The notes below the pieces were generated by a model, which searched no databases, was not told where the DNA came from, and worked only from the letters and a program-made list of their open reading frames with translations. From Isoetes taiwanensis (lineage: Eukaryota; Streptophyta; Lycopodiopsida; Isoetales; Isoetaceae): DNA of 64,000 bases. The stretch lies in assembly GCA_021234155.1 (NCBI GenBank), contig JAJEKV010000217.1:686001-750000 (forward strand). The letters run 5' to 3'. Both the position numbers and the translations under genes were made by a program. Position 1 is the stretch's first letter. Each line of letters begins with the position of its first letter. Positions 1 through 10,310 of the stretch are shown in pieces.

Positions 1-2
1 TA

Positions 3-503
3 GAAGTTAAGAAAGAATTGGAGCAGTTTGATCAAGATGAATCAGAGGAGGATGTGGAAACACCAAAAGAGGAGGATATGGCTATTTCTGAGCTATCACA
101 GAAGCTTGCAAGCTTTATGGAAGAGCAGGAGAGGAGAAATCGAGCGCTCAATCTGAGGTTAGTAGGCCTACCAGAAACTCATGATGAAAAAACAAAGTCT
201 GTAGTAGAAAATTTTTTCAAGGAGAAGATGCAGATTGATGAGGCTGGTATAGTAGATGCATTTCGGGTAGGGAAGCAGGCAGAATGGACCAGACACATCA
301 TAGTAAGGTTTCGAGATAAGGATCATAGATGGTGTGTGCTTAAAAACAGAGCTGCTCTAAAAGGTGAGAACGTTTGGATCAATGAAGATTTAACAAAGGA
401 GCAGCTTGCCCTCCACAAAGAAGAAGTCATGAAATTCAAAGAAGCAAGAAGTCAAAAGAAAAAAGTCTCGTGGAGGCGAGGGAAGGTGATCGTTGATAAC
501 TAG
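3..503 (+). CDS. LINE ORF1 protein, C-terminal part (L1 ORF1p-like)
   Basis: The frame is open to the left edge of the window, so the true start is outside; the first apparent start at 18 is only a TTG. The visible part has an acidic N-terminal segment, then a stretch of RRM-like character typical of L1 ORF1p (LNLRLVGLPE near 159-188, a HIIVRF strand near 297-314), and a basic C-terminus (QKKKVSWRRGK). In LINEs this protein binds element RNA and acts as a chaperone in the ribonucleoprotein. It ends 25 bases before ORF2, the normal order. The family assignment rests on motif recognition only. Confidence 0.8.
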   Translation, partial: EVKKELEQFDQDESEEDVETPKEEDMAISELSQKLASFMEEQERRNRALNLRLVGLPETHDEKTKSVVENFFKEKMQIDEAGIVDAFRVGKQAEWTRHIIVRFRDKDHRWCVLKNRAALKGENVWINEDLTKEQLALHKEEVMKFKEARSQKKKVSWRRGKVIVDN

Positions 504-527
504 GGAAGCGAGACCATCAGAATCGGT

Positions 528-3500
528 ATGTGGAACGTCAATATGCTTACGGACTCTAAAATAAGTAGCATGTTTGAAGTTCTCAAATCCTTAGACCTGA
601 TTATATTTGTTGAAACATGGGAGCATGAACAGTTTACACTGCCGGATATACCTGGTTTTCAAAAAGTCACATCTGTGTGGAATGAAATAGGAACAAGTTA
701 TAGGGGTAACGGAGGCATTGCGTGTTTTGTTCGAGAGAGATTTGCACATCTAGTAAAGGAAGCGGATGTCAGTAGCAGTAAGCAGTATATTTGGGTGGAA
801 ATAATGGGGCACAGAAGGATATATCTAGCAGGATGTTACTATCCTCCCGTACACAAGAAGGCATATGATATAGGGGACATTGATCGAGCAGATCCGTTTT
901 TTCAGTTAGAACAGGATATTGTCAAACTTGCAGACAAAGGCGATGTAATACTCATGGGGGATTTTAATGGGAGAACTGCTAGTAAGCAAGCATCGGTTCT
1001 TAATCAGGAGGGAGATCTCATATGGATGCAAGATATGGATGATGATGAACTGCGGACTCTTGGATGGGATAGAAAATCAGATGATAAGGCTTATATGACT
1101 CAGACAGGTAGGATGTTGCTAGAAATGTGCAGTGGATTGGATCTGAGAATATTTAATGGGCTGAACCGATTCCCAGGATCAGAGAAATGTACATGCAGAG
1201 GAAAAAGTGTGGTTGATTATGTTATTGGAGGTGAAGGAATTGCTCAGTATATAACACATGTTAAAGTATGGGAGCACCAGCCTGAATCCGATCACGTTCC
1301 AATCTCATTTCACTTGCAAATTGGTAATGTAACCAGCCCAGATCGAGAGAATCAGCAGGGAAATTGTGTGAGACTAGATAGAAAAAAAGCAGATTTATAT
1401 CAGAAGGCATGTGAGGAGGGCATATCCAGGTTGGTGGGTTTGCAAGCAGATTTATATCAGAAGGCATGTGAGGAGGGCATATCCAGGTTGGTGGGTTTGC
1501 AGCATGCAACTGATCTAGATAGGCATATTACGCAACTAATCCTTGATGCGACGGAACGATGCTTTGCACACAAACGTAAGGCGAAAGGTCTGCCCTGTAA
1601 CAGTTGGTATGATGAGACATGTAAATCCAAACGCAGAGAATATTTGAAGGCAGAAAACGAGGTTAAAAAAATGAAAAAGAAAGAGTATGTGGCTCTGGTT
1701 CGAAAAAAGAAAAGAATATTTCTGAAGGAAAGGCAGACTAAACATATAGAGGATTTGATACGTGAACAAAAAAACTTCTGGAATAAAATGAAAAGGAAAT
1801 CTGCAGTTGCCCCAGATATAGATGCATTCGAGCTATTTCAACATGTTAAAAATTTGTATCACTTGGAAGGCATTGACTCGATGGGAGCAATAGGACACGA
1901 AGGTGAACCTTTCATCACTGAGGATGACGTTGCCACAGGGATCAATAGACTGGCTAATGGAAAAGCGGCGGATGCAGGGGGTTTGGTGGCGGAGATGTTG
2001 AAATGGGCAGGGGGGGAGTTAGTGGAACCCATTATGCGGATGTTTAACATGGTAATAACTGAAGGGTTTCCAAAAACTTGGCAGATTAATCGGGTAGTAC
2101 CTATCTTCAAGGGAGGTGATAAATCCGACATCAATAATTACAGGACCATTCTGATTTCTAGTATTTTCTCTAAACTCTTTGCATCCGTGCTAGAGGTCAG
2201 GATCACTAAGTGGGCTGAGGAGCATAATTTGAGAGCTAAGGGGCAAGCGGGTTTTAGACATAAACATTCCACTATTGATCACTTGGTGACAATGCAGGTA
2301 GTAATGGAGGCAGTGAAAGGTAAGAAAAAACCTTTGTATTTGGCATTTATTGATTTTAGTAAATCTTTCGATATGGTTCCGAGGGAATGCTTGTGGGAGA
2401 GGATGAATAAATTAAGCATTCCAAAGGAATATAGAGATGCAACGAAGATGCTGTATGAACAAGTGTTAGTAGAGCTATCTTTGCCTTTTAAAACTATATG
2501 TGGTGACGTGGTAGTCAGTAATGTTGGGGTTAAGCAGGGCTGCCCTTTGTCTCCCACTTTGTTCGGATTGTTCATAGATGGTTTGGAAGAATGGATTATA
2601 GAGCATGGTGGGTATGGCACTGTCCTTGGTCTTTTGCTATATGCAGATGATGTGGTGCTCATGTCTAGACAGAAAGCAGGGCTCCAGAAACACCTTGATG
2701 CCTTGGCTGATTTTTCGGATGTAATGGGAATGCGGGTGAACTTAATGAAGTCTAAGACAATGATAGTAGGATCTAGGAAGAACTGTGACTTTTATTATAA
2801 AGGGGAAAAGCTAGAATCTGTTAACACATATAAATATTTGGGACTGGTGCTGGATAAGAATTTCAGGTGGAATAAGTGCATTGAATAGAGAACCAATGGC
2901 GGTCTTAAGTCTCTCTACGCTATGCAAAGGAGTTGCGGGAAGGTACATGTTCTGAATTTAGGCCTGAAGAAGATGTTATATAAAGTTTTAGTGCAGTCAG
3001 TAGTCCTTTATGGATGCGAAGTATGGGGGCCAGGTTTGCTAGCGTGTTTATGGACGCAGATGGAAAAAATCCAAAAGCGATTCCTATGCACTGAGTTAGG
3101 GGTGAAAACTCAAACCCCATATGAAATGATGTTAGCAGAGTGTGGCATGATTCCCTTGGAAGGAGAGGCCCTTATTCAGACACTGATGTATGTAAATAAA
3201 GTAAAGGGAATGGATGATACTAGATTGCCCTATCTTGCCATGCAGGAAAGTGATACAAATGAATGGTATAAAAAGGTCAAGTGCTGGTTGCAAAAATGGA
3301 AGCTGAACATAGATGATTGTCCGGCTACAGATATTCGAGAATGGGTGATTAGAGGCATATATGCAGTATTATGGGATAATCCGAAGACAAAAATGCAGGC
3401 GTATTGTACTAACATGAATCCCAGGTTACAGGAAGCAAATTATTTGAAAAATGATATGTCAGTGATGAAACGTAAAGAGATATCTCGTATACGCTTGAGC

Positions 3501-3794
3501 TCTCACCATCTGAGTATTGAAGAGGGTCGATGGCATCGTATCCCTAGAGACAGACGGCTGTATAAAGTTTGCGGTCAAGATGAGATCGAAGACGAAGTAC
3601 ATGCTCTTATGTTGTGCCCAGCATATGAGGTATTGCGACAGAGATATGGAGTACACGAAACATTAGAAGATTTGTTTTGTTTGCCTCCCACTAATATTGG
3701 GAATTTTATTATAAATGTATTAAAGGTTAGAAAAGCATGTATTTCTAGTTTAGAGGTGCTTTTGCAAAATGATGGAGTTAGAGCTGACATATGA
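528..3794 (+). pseudogene. LINE ORF2: endonuclease-reverse transcriptase, one premature stop
   Basis: The reading frame runs from ATG 528 to 3794, about 1,088 codons, interrupted by a TAG at 2886-2888; codons continue in the same frame on both sides. N-terminal APE-like endonuclease: WNVN start motif, VETWEH, MGDFNGRTA near 951-977, SDHVPISF near 1290-1313. Reverse transcriptase: AFIDFSKSFD near 2343-2372, GVKQGCPLSP near 2526-2555, catalytic LLYADDVVLMS near 2634-2666. C-terminal part: a Cys/His motif of the form C..EDEVHALMLC near 3571-3618. It would nick target DNA and copy element RNA. A 57-bp in-frame duplication lies between the endonuclease and RT domains. The stop sits after the RT palm, so the N-terminal part could still fold. 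Confidence 0.92.
1388..1501 (+). repeat. 57-bp in-frame tandem duplication inside LINE ORF2
   Basis: Two essentially identical 57-base units (1388-1444 and 1445-1501) encode the 19-residue block starting ADLYQKACEEG twice in a row. The lack of divergence suggests a recent duplication. It keeps the frame and lies in the linker between endonuclease and RT. Confidence 0.93.
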
Positions 3795-3906
3795 TGCTTC
3801 TGATTTCGGAGGCTCATCAGATGATTGGTTGGATGTAGAAGATAACTTGAACATCTGATAGACCTGATGGTCTCAGTGGGCGTAATAATCAAAAACATTT
3901 CATTTC

Positions 3907-3909
<3 letters not shown>

Positions 3910-3996
<87 letters not shown>
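3910..3996. repeat. (TC)n microsatellite, LINE 3' tail
   Basis: Uninterrupted TC dinucleotides for about 87 bases directly after the LINE 3' UTR (which ends in two CATTT repeats). Its position suggests it is, or grew from, the element's 3' tail. Confidence 0.95.
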
Positions 3997-3999
<3 letters not shown>

Positions 4000-4057
4000 G
4001 ATCTGATAGACTTGTTGGTCCCCATGGATGTGAAAGTTAAATTCAGTTCAATTCATT
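3997..4057 (+). other. Second copy of a LINE-like 3' UTR tail
   Basis: After the TC tract comes a diverged copy of the sequence before it: GATCTGATAGAC-TTG-TGGTC here, against ATCTGATAGACCTGATGGTC at about 3855-3874. Both then run into a CATT-rich end. It may be the tail of an older related LINE, or a product of template switching. Confidence 0.6.
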
Positions 4058-4290
4058 GGGATCTTCGTAATGCCTTTGCATTCTAGTTTTCTATAAGCAT
4101 GAGGGGTAGAGGGACAATAGATGAGATATTGCATTTTTACACATGGCATGTAATAACAACATGAATACTTTATGGGGTGCCATATGGATGGGAGTAGTGC
4201 AACGATTGTATAATGATGCTTACAAAATTGGCTATAAAGAACCTTAAAATACCAGACCCCTTTAGGGAACCATACATCCTTTAGAAAAAA

Positions 4291-4612
4291 GCTCCTTAAA
4301 AACTACACTTACTTATAAACCGCACCTCCAAATACTACATCTCCTTAGAAACATCACCACCTCAAAAGAAAAAACCACAGTTCCTTTAACAAAAAACATA
4401 CCTCCTTAAAAAACCACACGTCCTAAAAAACAAAGACCACAACTCCTTAAAAAAAAAACTACACTTACTTATAAACCACACCTCCAAAAACTACACCTCC
4501 TTAAAAACACCACTACCTCAAAAGAAAAAAACCACAGTTCTTTTAACAAAAAACATACCTCCTTAAAAAACCACACGTCCTAAAAAAACAAAAACCACAG
4601 CTCCTTAAAAAA
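4291..4612. repeat. Tandem duplication of an A/C-rich 156-157-bp unit
   Basis: Two units, about 4301-4456 and 4458-4612, share the order of ACTACACTTACTTATAAACC, CACCTCC, CCTCAAAAG, AACATACCTCC and CACACGTCC blocks. Within each unit a shorter ACCTCCTTAAAA motif recurs. No coding potential is evident. Confidence 0.8.
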
Positions 4613-4984
4613 ATAACAGTGGACGTTCCTTGTCCACTTAAAAAACAACATCGTTAGCTAGTAAAACCACACCTCCACAGATCTACATGTAGGTTTTTTT
4701 GAAATCTCTGAATAAAGAACATGTGGATCTAAGAAAACTATACTTTTCAACAGTGGACCAAAGCTTGGGGTGAGTGTGGAGGCAACTGTTCCGAAGTAGC
4801 ATCTTCCTTCTTACTATTGCGGTCGGGGTCGACAACTTGTAGCTTATGTATGACCTCATTCCTCATGATGTACTTAAGTAATTGCTTTATTGACATGCGT
4901 TGCACGATTGGAATTACTTCCTTAACTTAAATTATGAGGTACTTGCTCTTTTGGTGCTGGGATAAGTATCTCTTGCTTATGATA

Positions 4985-5205
4985 ATCAATTATTGCCTTA
5001 GCCAGCTTTGATATTGCATGCCTATTATGAGGTCATAGTTGCCAATATACATAAGTTGGTGCCGATGCTCTACTTTGCTCCGCTTAAGGTTGATGTCGAA
5101 CTTGACTCTTGTTCCGTTGGTGCTGCTAATTACTTGGCCTTGCCATAATTACTGGCCTAGATTTAGACTTAAGAGTCTTGCTCTTAAAGATGTCCGCCAT
5201 CTAGG
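4985..5205 (-). pseudogene. Ty3/gypsy aspartic protease remnant
   Basis: On the minus strand the segments LKSKSRPVIMA, NGTRVKFDINL and YIGNYDLIIGMQY can be read across frame changes. They correspond in order to [23 protein letters not shown] and [13 protein letters not shown] in the intact protease-RT frame at 62.9-63.2 kb in this window. The catalytic DSG segment is not preserved here. Confidence 0.6.
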
Positions 5206-7570
5206 AGGTGCAAGGTTACAAGTTAAAGAACTACTTACATAAATCTATGGCCACAAGTTTAGTAAGCATGACCTTACCTTTGGGCACACATAAAAACTAT
5301 GCAATTAAATAATTATAATTATTTTTGTTTTAGATCTAATCTATACTCTAGGATCTCCCCTTTCTTAATTATTGCCCTCTTGAAATAGTCCTACCTTTGA
5401 GTTGATGCCATCTAAGAAGTTGGCCGGACTTATTAGATTGCTTCCCTTCATTTGGTCGGATTATTCCTTATGCTGTGGAAGTACTCGTCATATACATGGT
5501 CGACGATTATCCTATTATTGAATCCTTCTTAGCGAGGTGATCAAGCTCATGAAGAGGTTCCAATATGTTGGATATATGTCATCAATGTATACAATTATTG
5601 TACTCCATACGTTTTTCTTCCCAATCCTTGAAGCTCTGCTCCATTCTTGGGTCCATCCTTTCTAAAAAAAATGACAAAAATCTACTCGAAATTTCGTCCA
5701 CATCCCATCATGGATGTTATCACTCATAATTCTAAGATATTCAACTATCTGATAGGTCCCCTAGCTTGCTTAAAGCTGGTGTAGTCGTTAGTCGTTGGAG
5801 TAGCAAGGCGATGATTCATAAGTTATTGAAAAATCTGGTCTTCTTGGAGTTGTTGTATAATCATTCGTGTGTCCTACTTTCTTTTGTCGAACTTATTCTG
5901 ACTCTTGACTCTTTTCGTCCTTAATGTTGATGTTGACTATCTTCATTAAAGTTATCCATCTTAGTGGACTTGGTGATTAGTGGCGACACAAGGCTCGGTG
6001 ACGCATCCCAAAGGCTTGAAGGTAATATTCACCACTGCGTAGAATCTTTCGTGTTTGACTCATCTGCCTTGAAGGTTACGAGATTTGAGGATGGTTCTTC
6101 TAGCTCCTGAATTGACCTTGTCGATTCGATTCTTCATCTTGGCGGTCACCTGCTGCTGTTATAAGGCTGATGACAATGTTGAGTGCTTTTACCCGTTCTA
6201 ACTGTGCAACTTCTCTTCCTGAGAGAAGTTTACTTGCATCCATGTGCAGGGACTAATCTTGACTGATCAATTAGTAATGCTGGTATCTGGTCCCCCATGG
6301 TGCCTCTTCTTGATGGTGTTTGACCTCCATCTCTAAGGTGGAAGATCGAAGGTCATCATGATCTTGAGATGGTGCTATCGAGGTTGATGCAGCTGCTCTG
6401 AAGTATCGGGGCTGATGAGAAAGAGTTTGTTGCAGTCTCGCCATATTCCTATTCCTGAGGAGCCCACCCTTGTTGGCTTGTAATACCTCCTTAGTCAAAG
6501 CATGTTTGCTTGAAGTCCAAATCTGATACTACTATGGCCTGGATATCTGTGATAGCTGCCCTTCCGAGGAGGTATGTCCAGTCTCATCCTTTAGGGCTCT
6601 TGATATCATAAGTCGATGAAGTCATCTACTTGTTGGTGGCGTAGCTGTGACATTAGTCATCGATGTGGGCCGTTCCTCGAGACAATATGGCACTTGGAGA
6701 ATATCCTTGACTAGGAGATGTTCCTCCCCTAATGTGATCAATTTGTAAGTGCCATGATGCCCATTGGCTGTTGCATAGCTCTCTTGGCAATTCTTATGTC
6801 TAATCTTGATGTCGCAATCGTCCTTCCTATAGGCTCCTCTTTATTATTTATGTTCGGGCTTCCCTGTACACCATCTTGGCCTTTGATTTGCTGAAGTTTC
6901 CTCCGTAAGATTGCCCTCTGCTTTCAATTCGTTGATGTTGTCGAGTGGCTCCACTGTCGAGGCTCGAGGATTTGCAATGAAGATTCTCCTAATCTATTTG
7001 ACTGCCCTAATGTGCACAAGGCAACAAATACTACCACAACAACAATTAGTTATGTCTACTTACTCTCCAAACCCTATTTTTATACCTTTATCCACTCTAC
7101 CTCAAATGACCCACTTGGCATTTGGCACTTTACTAGGCACTGAGAAAGGTACTTATTTACTGTTATGGGGTGGTAGAAGGAGACTCATTCACTGGGTGTA
7201 CTTGGTGTGTTAGACTAAATTACCTAGATAGAATGAATTCCTAGATAATTATCTATTATACAAATTAAAGGCATGGCGGAAGACACTTGATGGTAGTGCA
7301 CCTATAGCGTGTGTTGGTGTATCATACCAACGTGTGACAACAATTTCTAAGGCCTTGGCAACTAGCTGGGTTTCTAAGAAAAAGGTTTGATTATACTACC
7401 TGTATGTAGACAAGAAGACACTTAGCAAGATAAGTACGACAACTAAGCTATGATGAATGCAGATGCTGTCTCTATCTAGCTTAAGGGTCTTGGTTCTAGC
7501 TCTAAGGCTTGGCCATTAATATTATCTAACATGATTAAAGCTTAAATCTAATTAAAGATTATAATTCAAA
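5206..7570 (-). other. Decayed retroelement interior without recognisable gene
   Basis: This stretch has no convincing reading frame. Its minus strand contains short plausible coding runs (for example around 6271-6498) consistent with a heavily mutated gag region between the H3-like ORF and the protease remnant. I could not align a gag core by eye. Confidence 0.35.
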
Positions 7571-7690
7571 TACAAGCGATGCCTTGCCCCGGTGGTTGGC
7601 GGGGGGGTTGGGGGGGTTCACCTTGTGGGTGGGAGGTTCGATTCTCGCTATTGTTGGAATTCTTTTAAGATGAGGTCCAAATAGATTGAA
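7571..7690 (+). mobile_element. tRNA-derived SINE-like element
   Basis: A CCCCGGTGGTTGGCG segment resembles a pol III A box, and GGTTCGATTC about 40 bases later matches the B box consensus. The following CTATTG-TGGAATTCTTTT sequence recurs at 30.60-30.63 kb after a similar CTCGATTCGC. Two dispersed copies with the same 3' flank suggest a short interspersed element. Confidence 0.45.
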
Positions 7691-7801
7691 AAGCTAAAAT
7701 GGGGTACTACAAAGGCACTCTAATGCATGGCAGAAGACTAGCATGTGCACTAAAGAACTTTTCAATGCATTTTGGAAAACTTTTGGACGAAATCATATCA
7801 A

Positions 7802-7867
7802 CCAGGTCAGTTCGCGCCAATGCAGTCTGCGTTCTCAACGCACGAGCCTCTGGCGCGGATCGACCCG
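7802..7867. repeat. Dyad-symmetric repeat, copy 1 (GTCA...TGAC type)
   Basis: Starts CCAGGTCAGTTCGCGCC and ends GGCGCGGATCGACCCG, so the arms can pair; the inner part contains TCTGCGTT and AACGCACGA. It is related to the copy at 8003-8077. Both lie downstream of the minus-strand H3-like ORF. Confidence 0.7.
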
Positions 7868-8002
7868 AGTGCCCTGATCTCTGCTATAGGTCAACAATTT
7901 AAACAACTATAAGATCCTAAAATGCCTATTTGGGACAATTCTAAACTAACTAGCAACTTATTTTATGCTAAAAAGACACCTAAAAGTGCAAATATGGGTA
8001 AA

Positions 8003-8077
8003 CCGGGTCAGTTCGCGCGAATGGGGTCTGCGTCGCGAACGCAGAGGCGCAGAGGCGTTTGGCGCGGATTGACCCGG
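8003..8077. repeat. Dyad-symmetric repeat, copy 2
   Basis: Outer arms CCGGGTCAGTTCGCGC and GGCGCGGATTGACCCGG are inverted complements with few mismatches; inner arms TCTGCGT and ACGCAGA are exact inverted repeats. It would form a long hairpin in RNA. It resembles in size and layout the GTCTCACACGT dyads around the plus-strand H3-like ORF, but with a different sequence. Confidence 0.75.
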
Positions 8078-8441
8078 GCTGGCCGATTTTAGCTATTTTG
8101 GATATTTTTAACAAATTAAAGTGCTACACTGCATTTCTAGACAATTTCTAAGCATTCTAACAACTTTTAGTACGAAATTTGGATCAATTCTGCCCTAAAT
8201 CAAGTGTCTCGAGTGGGTTCGCCGATTTCGAGCCAATTTTTGATTTCTATGTCAGAATTTTATGCTACTTAGCTAATTAAGAGCATTTTAAGTAAGATGC
8301 AAAGGATTCTACTACAATTAATTTATACAAGAACATTTTTATATCCTACAAGCAATTAATTTACAGTAAATTTACTTTTAATGAGTAAAAACAATGTGCA
8401 GGAAAAACTTATATTTATATAGTTTACTAAACTGGAGCTCT

Positions 8442-9744
8442 TCACGGCTTCTCCTTGCGAATCCTCCTCGCCAGGTGGAGGTCTTTGGGCATGACTGTCA
8501 CCCGCTTGGCATGGATCGCGCAGAGGTTGCCTTCTTCAAAAAGTTGTACCAGCTCCGCCTCTGCTGCCTCCGCAGGGCTTGGACCATCAAGGGTGCAGAT
8601 CTTGGCCTCCTCAGCTTTGGCCGCTTCCTGGAGAGACCCCACCATCGTTGATGTGGCTCGGTAGTCGTAGCCCATCTTGAACTCCCGCATAAACCTCTGA
8701 TGTAGGCACTCGAAAAGAGACTTTTCACGGATCATCAATTTCGGGTTTGCAATCGTTGGCAATGCCAATTATCTTTGCAGCTCTCTTTGTCTTTGGGAAT
8801 TTGGCCCATGGCAAACCTTCTTCGGATAATCGAGTCGAGGTGGTGGAAGCAGGCTTTTCGACCCTGGTCGGCTACCTTGTCAGATCCATTGGCGGAGATA
8901 AATCTTGCAATCTGCCTTCTTCTTCTCGTACTCAATATCTTGCTTCAGCTTTAAATAGCTTCTCGCTGATCTTGCCCTCCTTGGACTGCATTGGATATGG
9001 TTGCCGAGCGTAGGCTGCGTCTGTTCTTCGGCCTCCTCCTCCTCTTCTTCTTTAGCCTCTTGCTCCCTCCTCTTGTTGGTGTGGTCTTTCCTCCTCGGGC
9101 TCATCCTCCTCCAGTTCGTCCGGTTGTGGTTCTCTGACAACCTCGCTCCCCCTACGCCTAGCTTCACGCCTCTTTGCTCGCTTCTCCCTTGCCTACGTCT
9201 CTTCCTTCCTTTTCTTTTGCATTGATTGCTCGCTCCCCTTGCTGCTGTTCCTGCTGCTGGGGTTGCTCGTATTGCCGAGGTTGCTTCTACTGCTTGCTGC
9301 TCACCTACACTTCATGGTTTTGGGGTTGCTCCTACTGCTTGCTGCCCATCTATTCTTCCTGGTGTTGGGGTTGCTCCTACTGCTTGCTGTCCACCTACTC
9401 TTCCTGGGGTTGCTCCTGTTGCCGAGCTCTTGCTACTTGCTCCTCACCTCCAGAAGCGGACGCCACAATCTCAATTTCCCACGAGCCTTGCGATCATTGA
9501 CCTGAAATGCTAAGTTGTTGCTCCTCCAAGAGTGAAACGATTCGTCGGAAGAGCTTGAATGACTAAGTTCGTCGTCTTGCCTAGGCCGCAGGGCCTCAAG
9601 ATTTTGTTTGTCGCCGCTCGCCATGAGTGCTTCAAATATCTCAGTGCAAGCTGGGGCTTCTAACCTTCCTAGATACTTGTTTGATCCTCCCAACAACTTA
9701 GCTTGCTTGATGGTGGCCTCTTCGAGTGATCTTGTCTCTATCAA
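8442..9744 (-). pseudogene. Histone-H3-like protein, degenerate retroelement copy
   Basis: The minus-strand C-terminus (8570-8442) reads [18 protein letters not shown], then [19 protein letters not shown] and a stop: histone H3 helices 2-3 almost residue for residue. Upstream, [13 protein letters not shown] and SLQEAA correspond to helix 1 and early helix 2, and [15 protein letters not shown] in another frame to the alpha-N helix. About 20 residues ([16 protein letters not shown] region) are inserted within helix 2, and several frame changes and TAG codons interrupt the N-terminal part. That part keeps the layout of the plus-strand copy: a SSSSDES patch, a Gln/Glu-rich stretch and a basic stretch. 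It lies just inside a 5' LTR. The H3 match is clear; the extent and start are estimates. Confidence 0.8.
9287..9420. repeat. 45-bp tandem repeat in the Gln/Glu-rich part of the H3-like ORF
   Basis: About three units of a 45-base motif containing GGGTTGCTCCTACTGCTTGC (plus strand). On the minus strand they encode a repeated EQPQHQEE-type block in which TAG replaces an expected CAG several times, as CHG-site deamination would produce. Confidence 0.75.
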
Positions 9745-10297
9745 TGGTCGACTATGTCTATTCGCAGCTCCTTTGGATCGATCTCGCCGGTTGTTCCTTC
9801 GGTGGACACTCTTATGGCAGCTTCGGAGATTAGCTTATAATTTGCCTTACAAGGGTAAAAGAGAGGTTCAAGCTACCATTTGGGAACTTCTAGGGAGTAG
9901 AGGTGCTTCCATAGATTTAATAGCTACTTTTCTTAAGAGTAATTTTATTGTAACTATGGGTTATTACTTAAGGTACTTTCCCTAATCACTTAACTATTTC
10001 TCAAATTTTCCTAATTCCTTTTGGGCCAAGTAGTGGTCATTTCACGCCATTTTCTTTCGCTTGAAAGGTGCGGTTCATGAACAACTTGAGCTCAATTACT
10101 AGAAGATTTCTTTTGACTATATTATTTCTACCCCTTAGACTATACTTAATCTAATTACGACCCTACTAATGGGAAAAAAAATTCTCCCACATTTTGCGGT
10201 TCAAGACTGGAATTCTTATTCCATTCCGTAGCTAGGCCAGTTAGTCTACCTATTCAGGGATATGGTCAGGGCTAGCTCTTGGTCAACCAAGAACATT

Positions 10298-10310
10298 GCT
10301 CTGATACTAT
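10298..10310 (-). promoter_or_regulatory. Primer binding site (initiator tRNA-Met type)
   Basis: On the minus strand, directly after the LTR end, ATAGTATCAGAGC matches the 3' end complement of plant initiator tRNA-Met (TGGTATCAGAGC) with one mismatch. It fixes the LTR as a 5' LTR on the minus strand. Confidence 0.8.

Larger units (their letters stand above)
1..3996 (+). mobile_element. Non-LTR retrotransposon (LINE), 5' end outside window
   Basis: A two-ORF LINE enters from the left edge. ORF1 (L1-type RNA-binding protein) is followed after about 25 bases by ORF2 (endonuclease plus reverse transcriptase), then about 115 bases of 3' UTR and a long (TC)n tail instead of poly(A). The element is nearly intact: a single in-frame stop separates the two parts of ORF2. 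No target duplication can be tested because the 5' end lies outside. The subfamily is uncertain; ORF1 is L1-like, while the cysteine/histidine motif near the ORF2 C-terminus also occurs in several other LINE clades. Confidence 0.9.

Noticed and set aside
3910-3996. CRISPR-like or telomere-like array
   Set aside because: Simple TC microsatellite without spacers; no CRISPR or telomere repeat exists in the window.
7571-7690. A functional tRNA gene
   Set aside because: The A-box region is disrupted by a long G run and no cloverleaf can be folded; a SINE-like relic fits better.
9001-9513. Overlapping plus-strand ORFs rich in Leu, Cys, Ser and Pro
   Set aside because: They are complements of the Gln/Glu-rich minus-strand coding region and of its 45-bp repeat; no plus-strand motif supports them.
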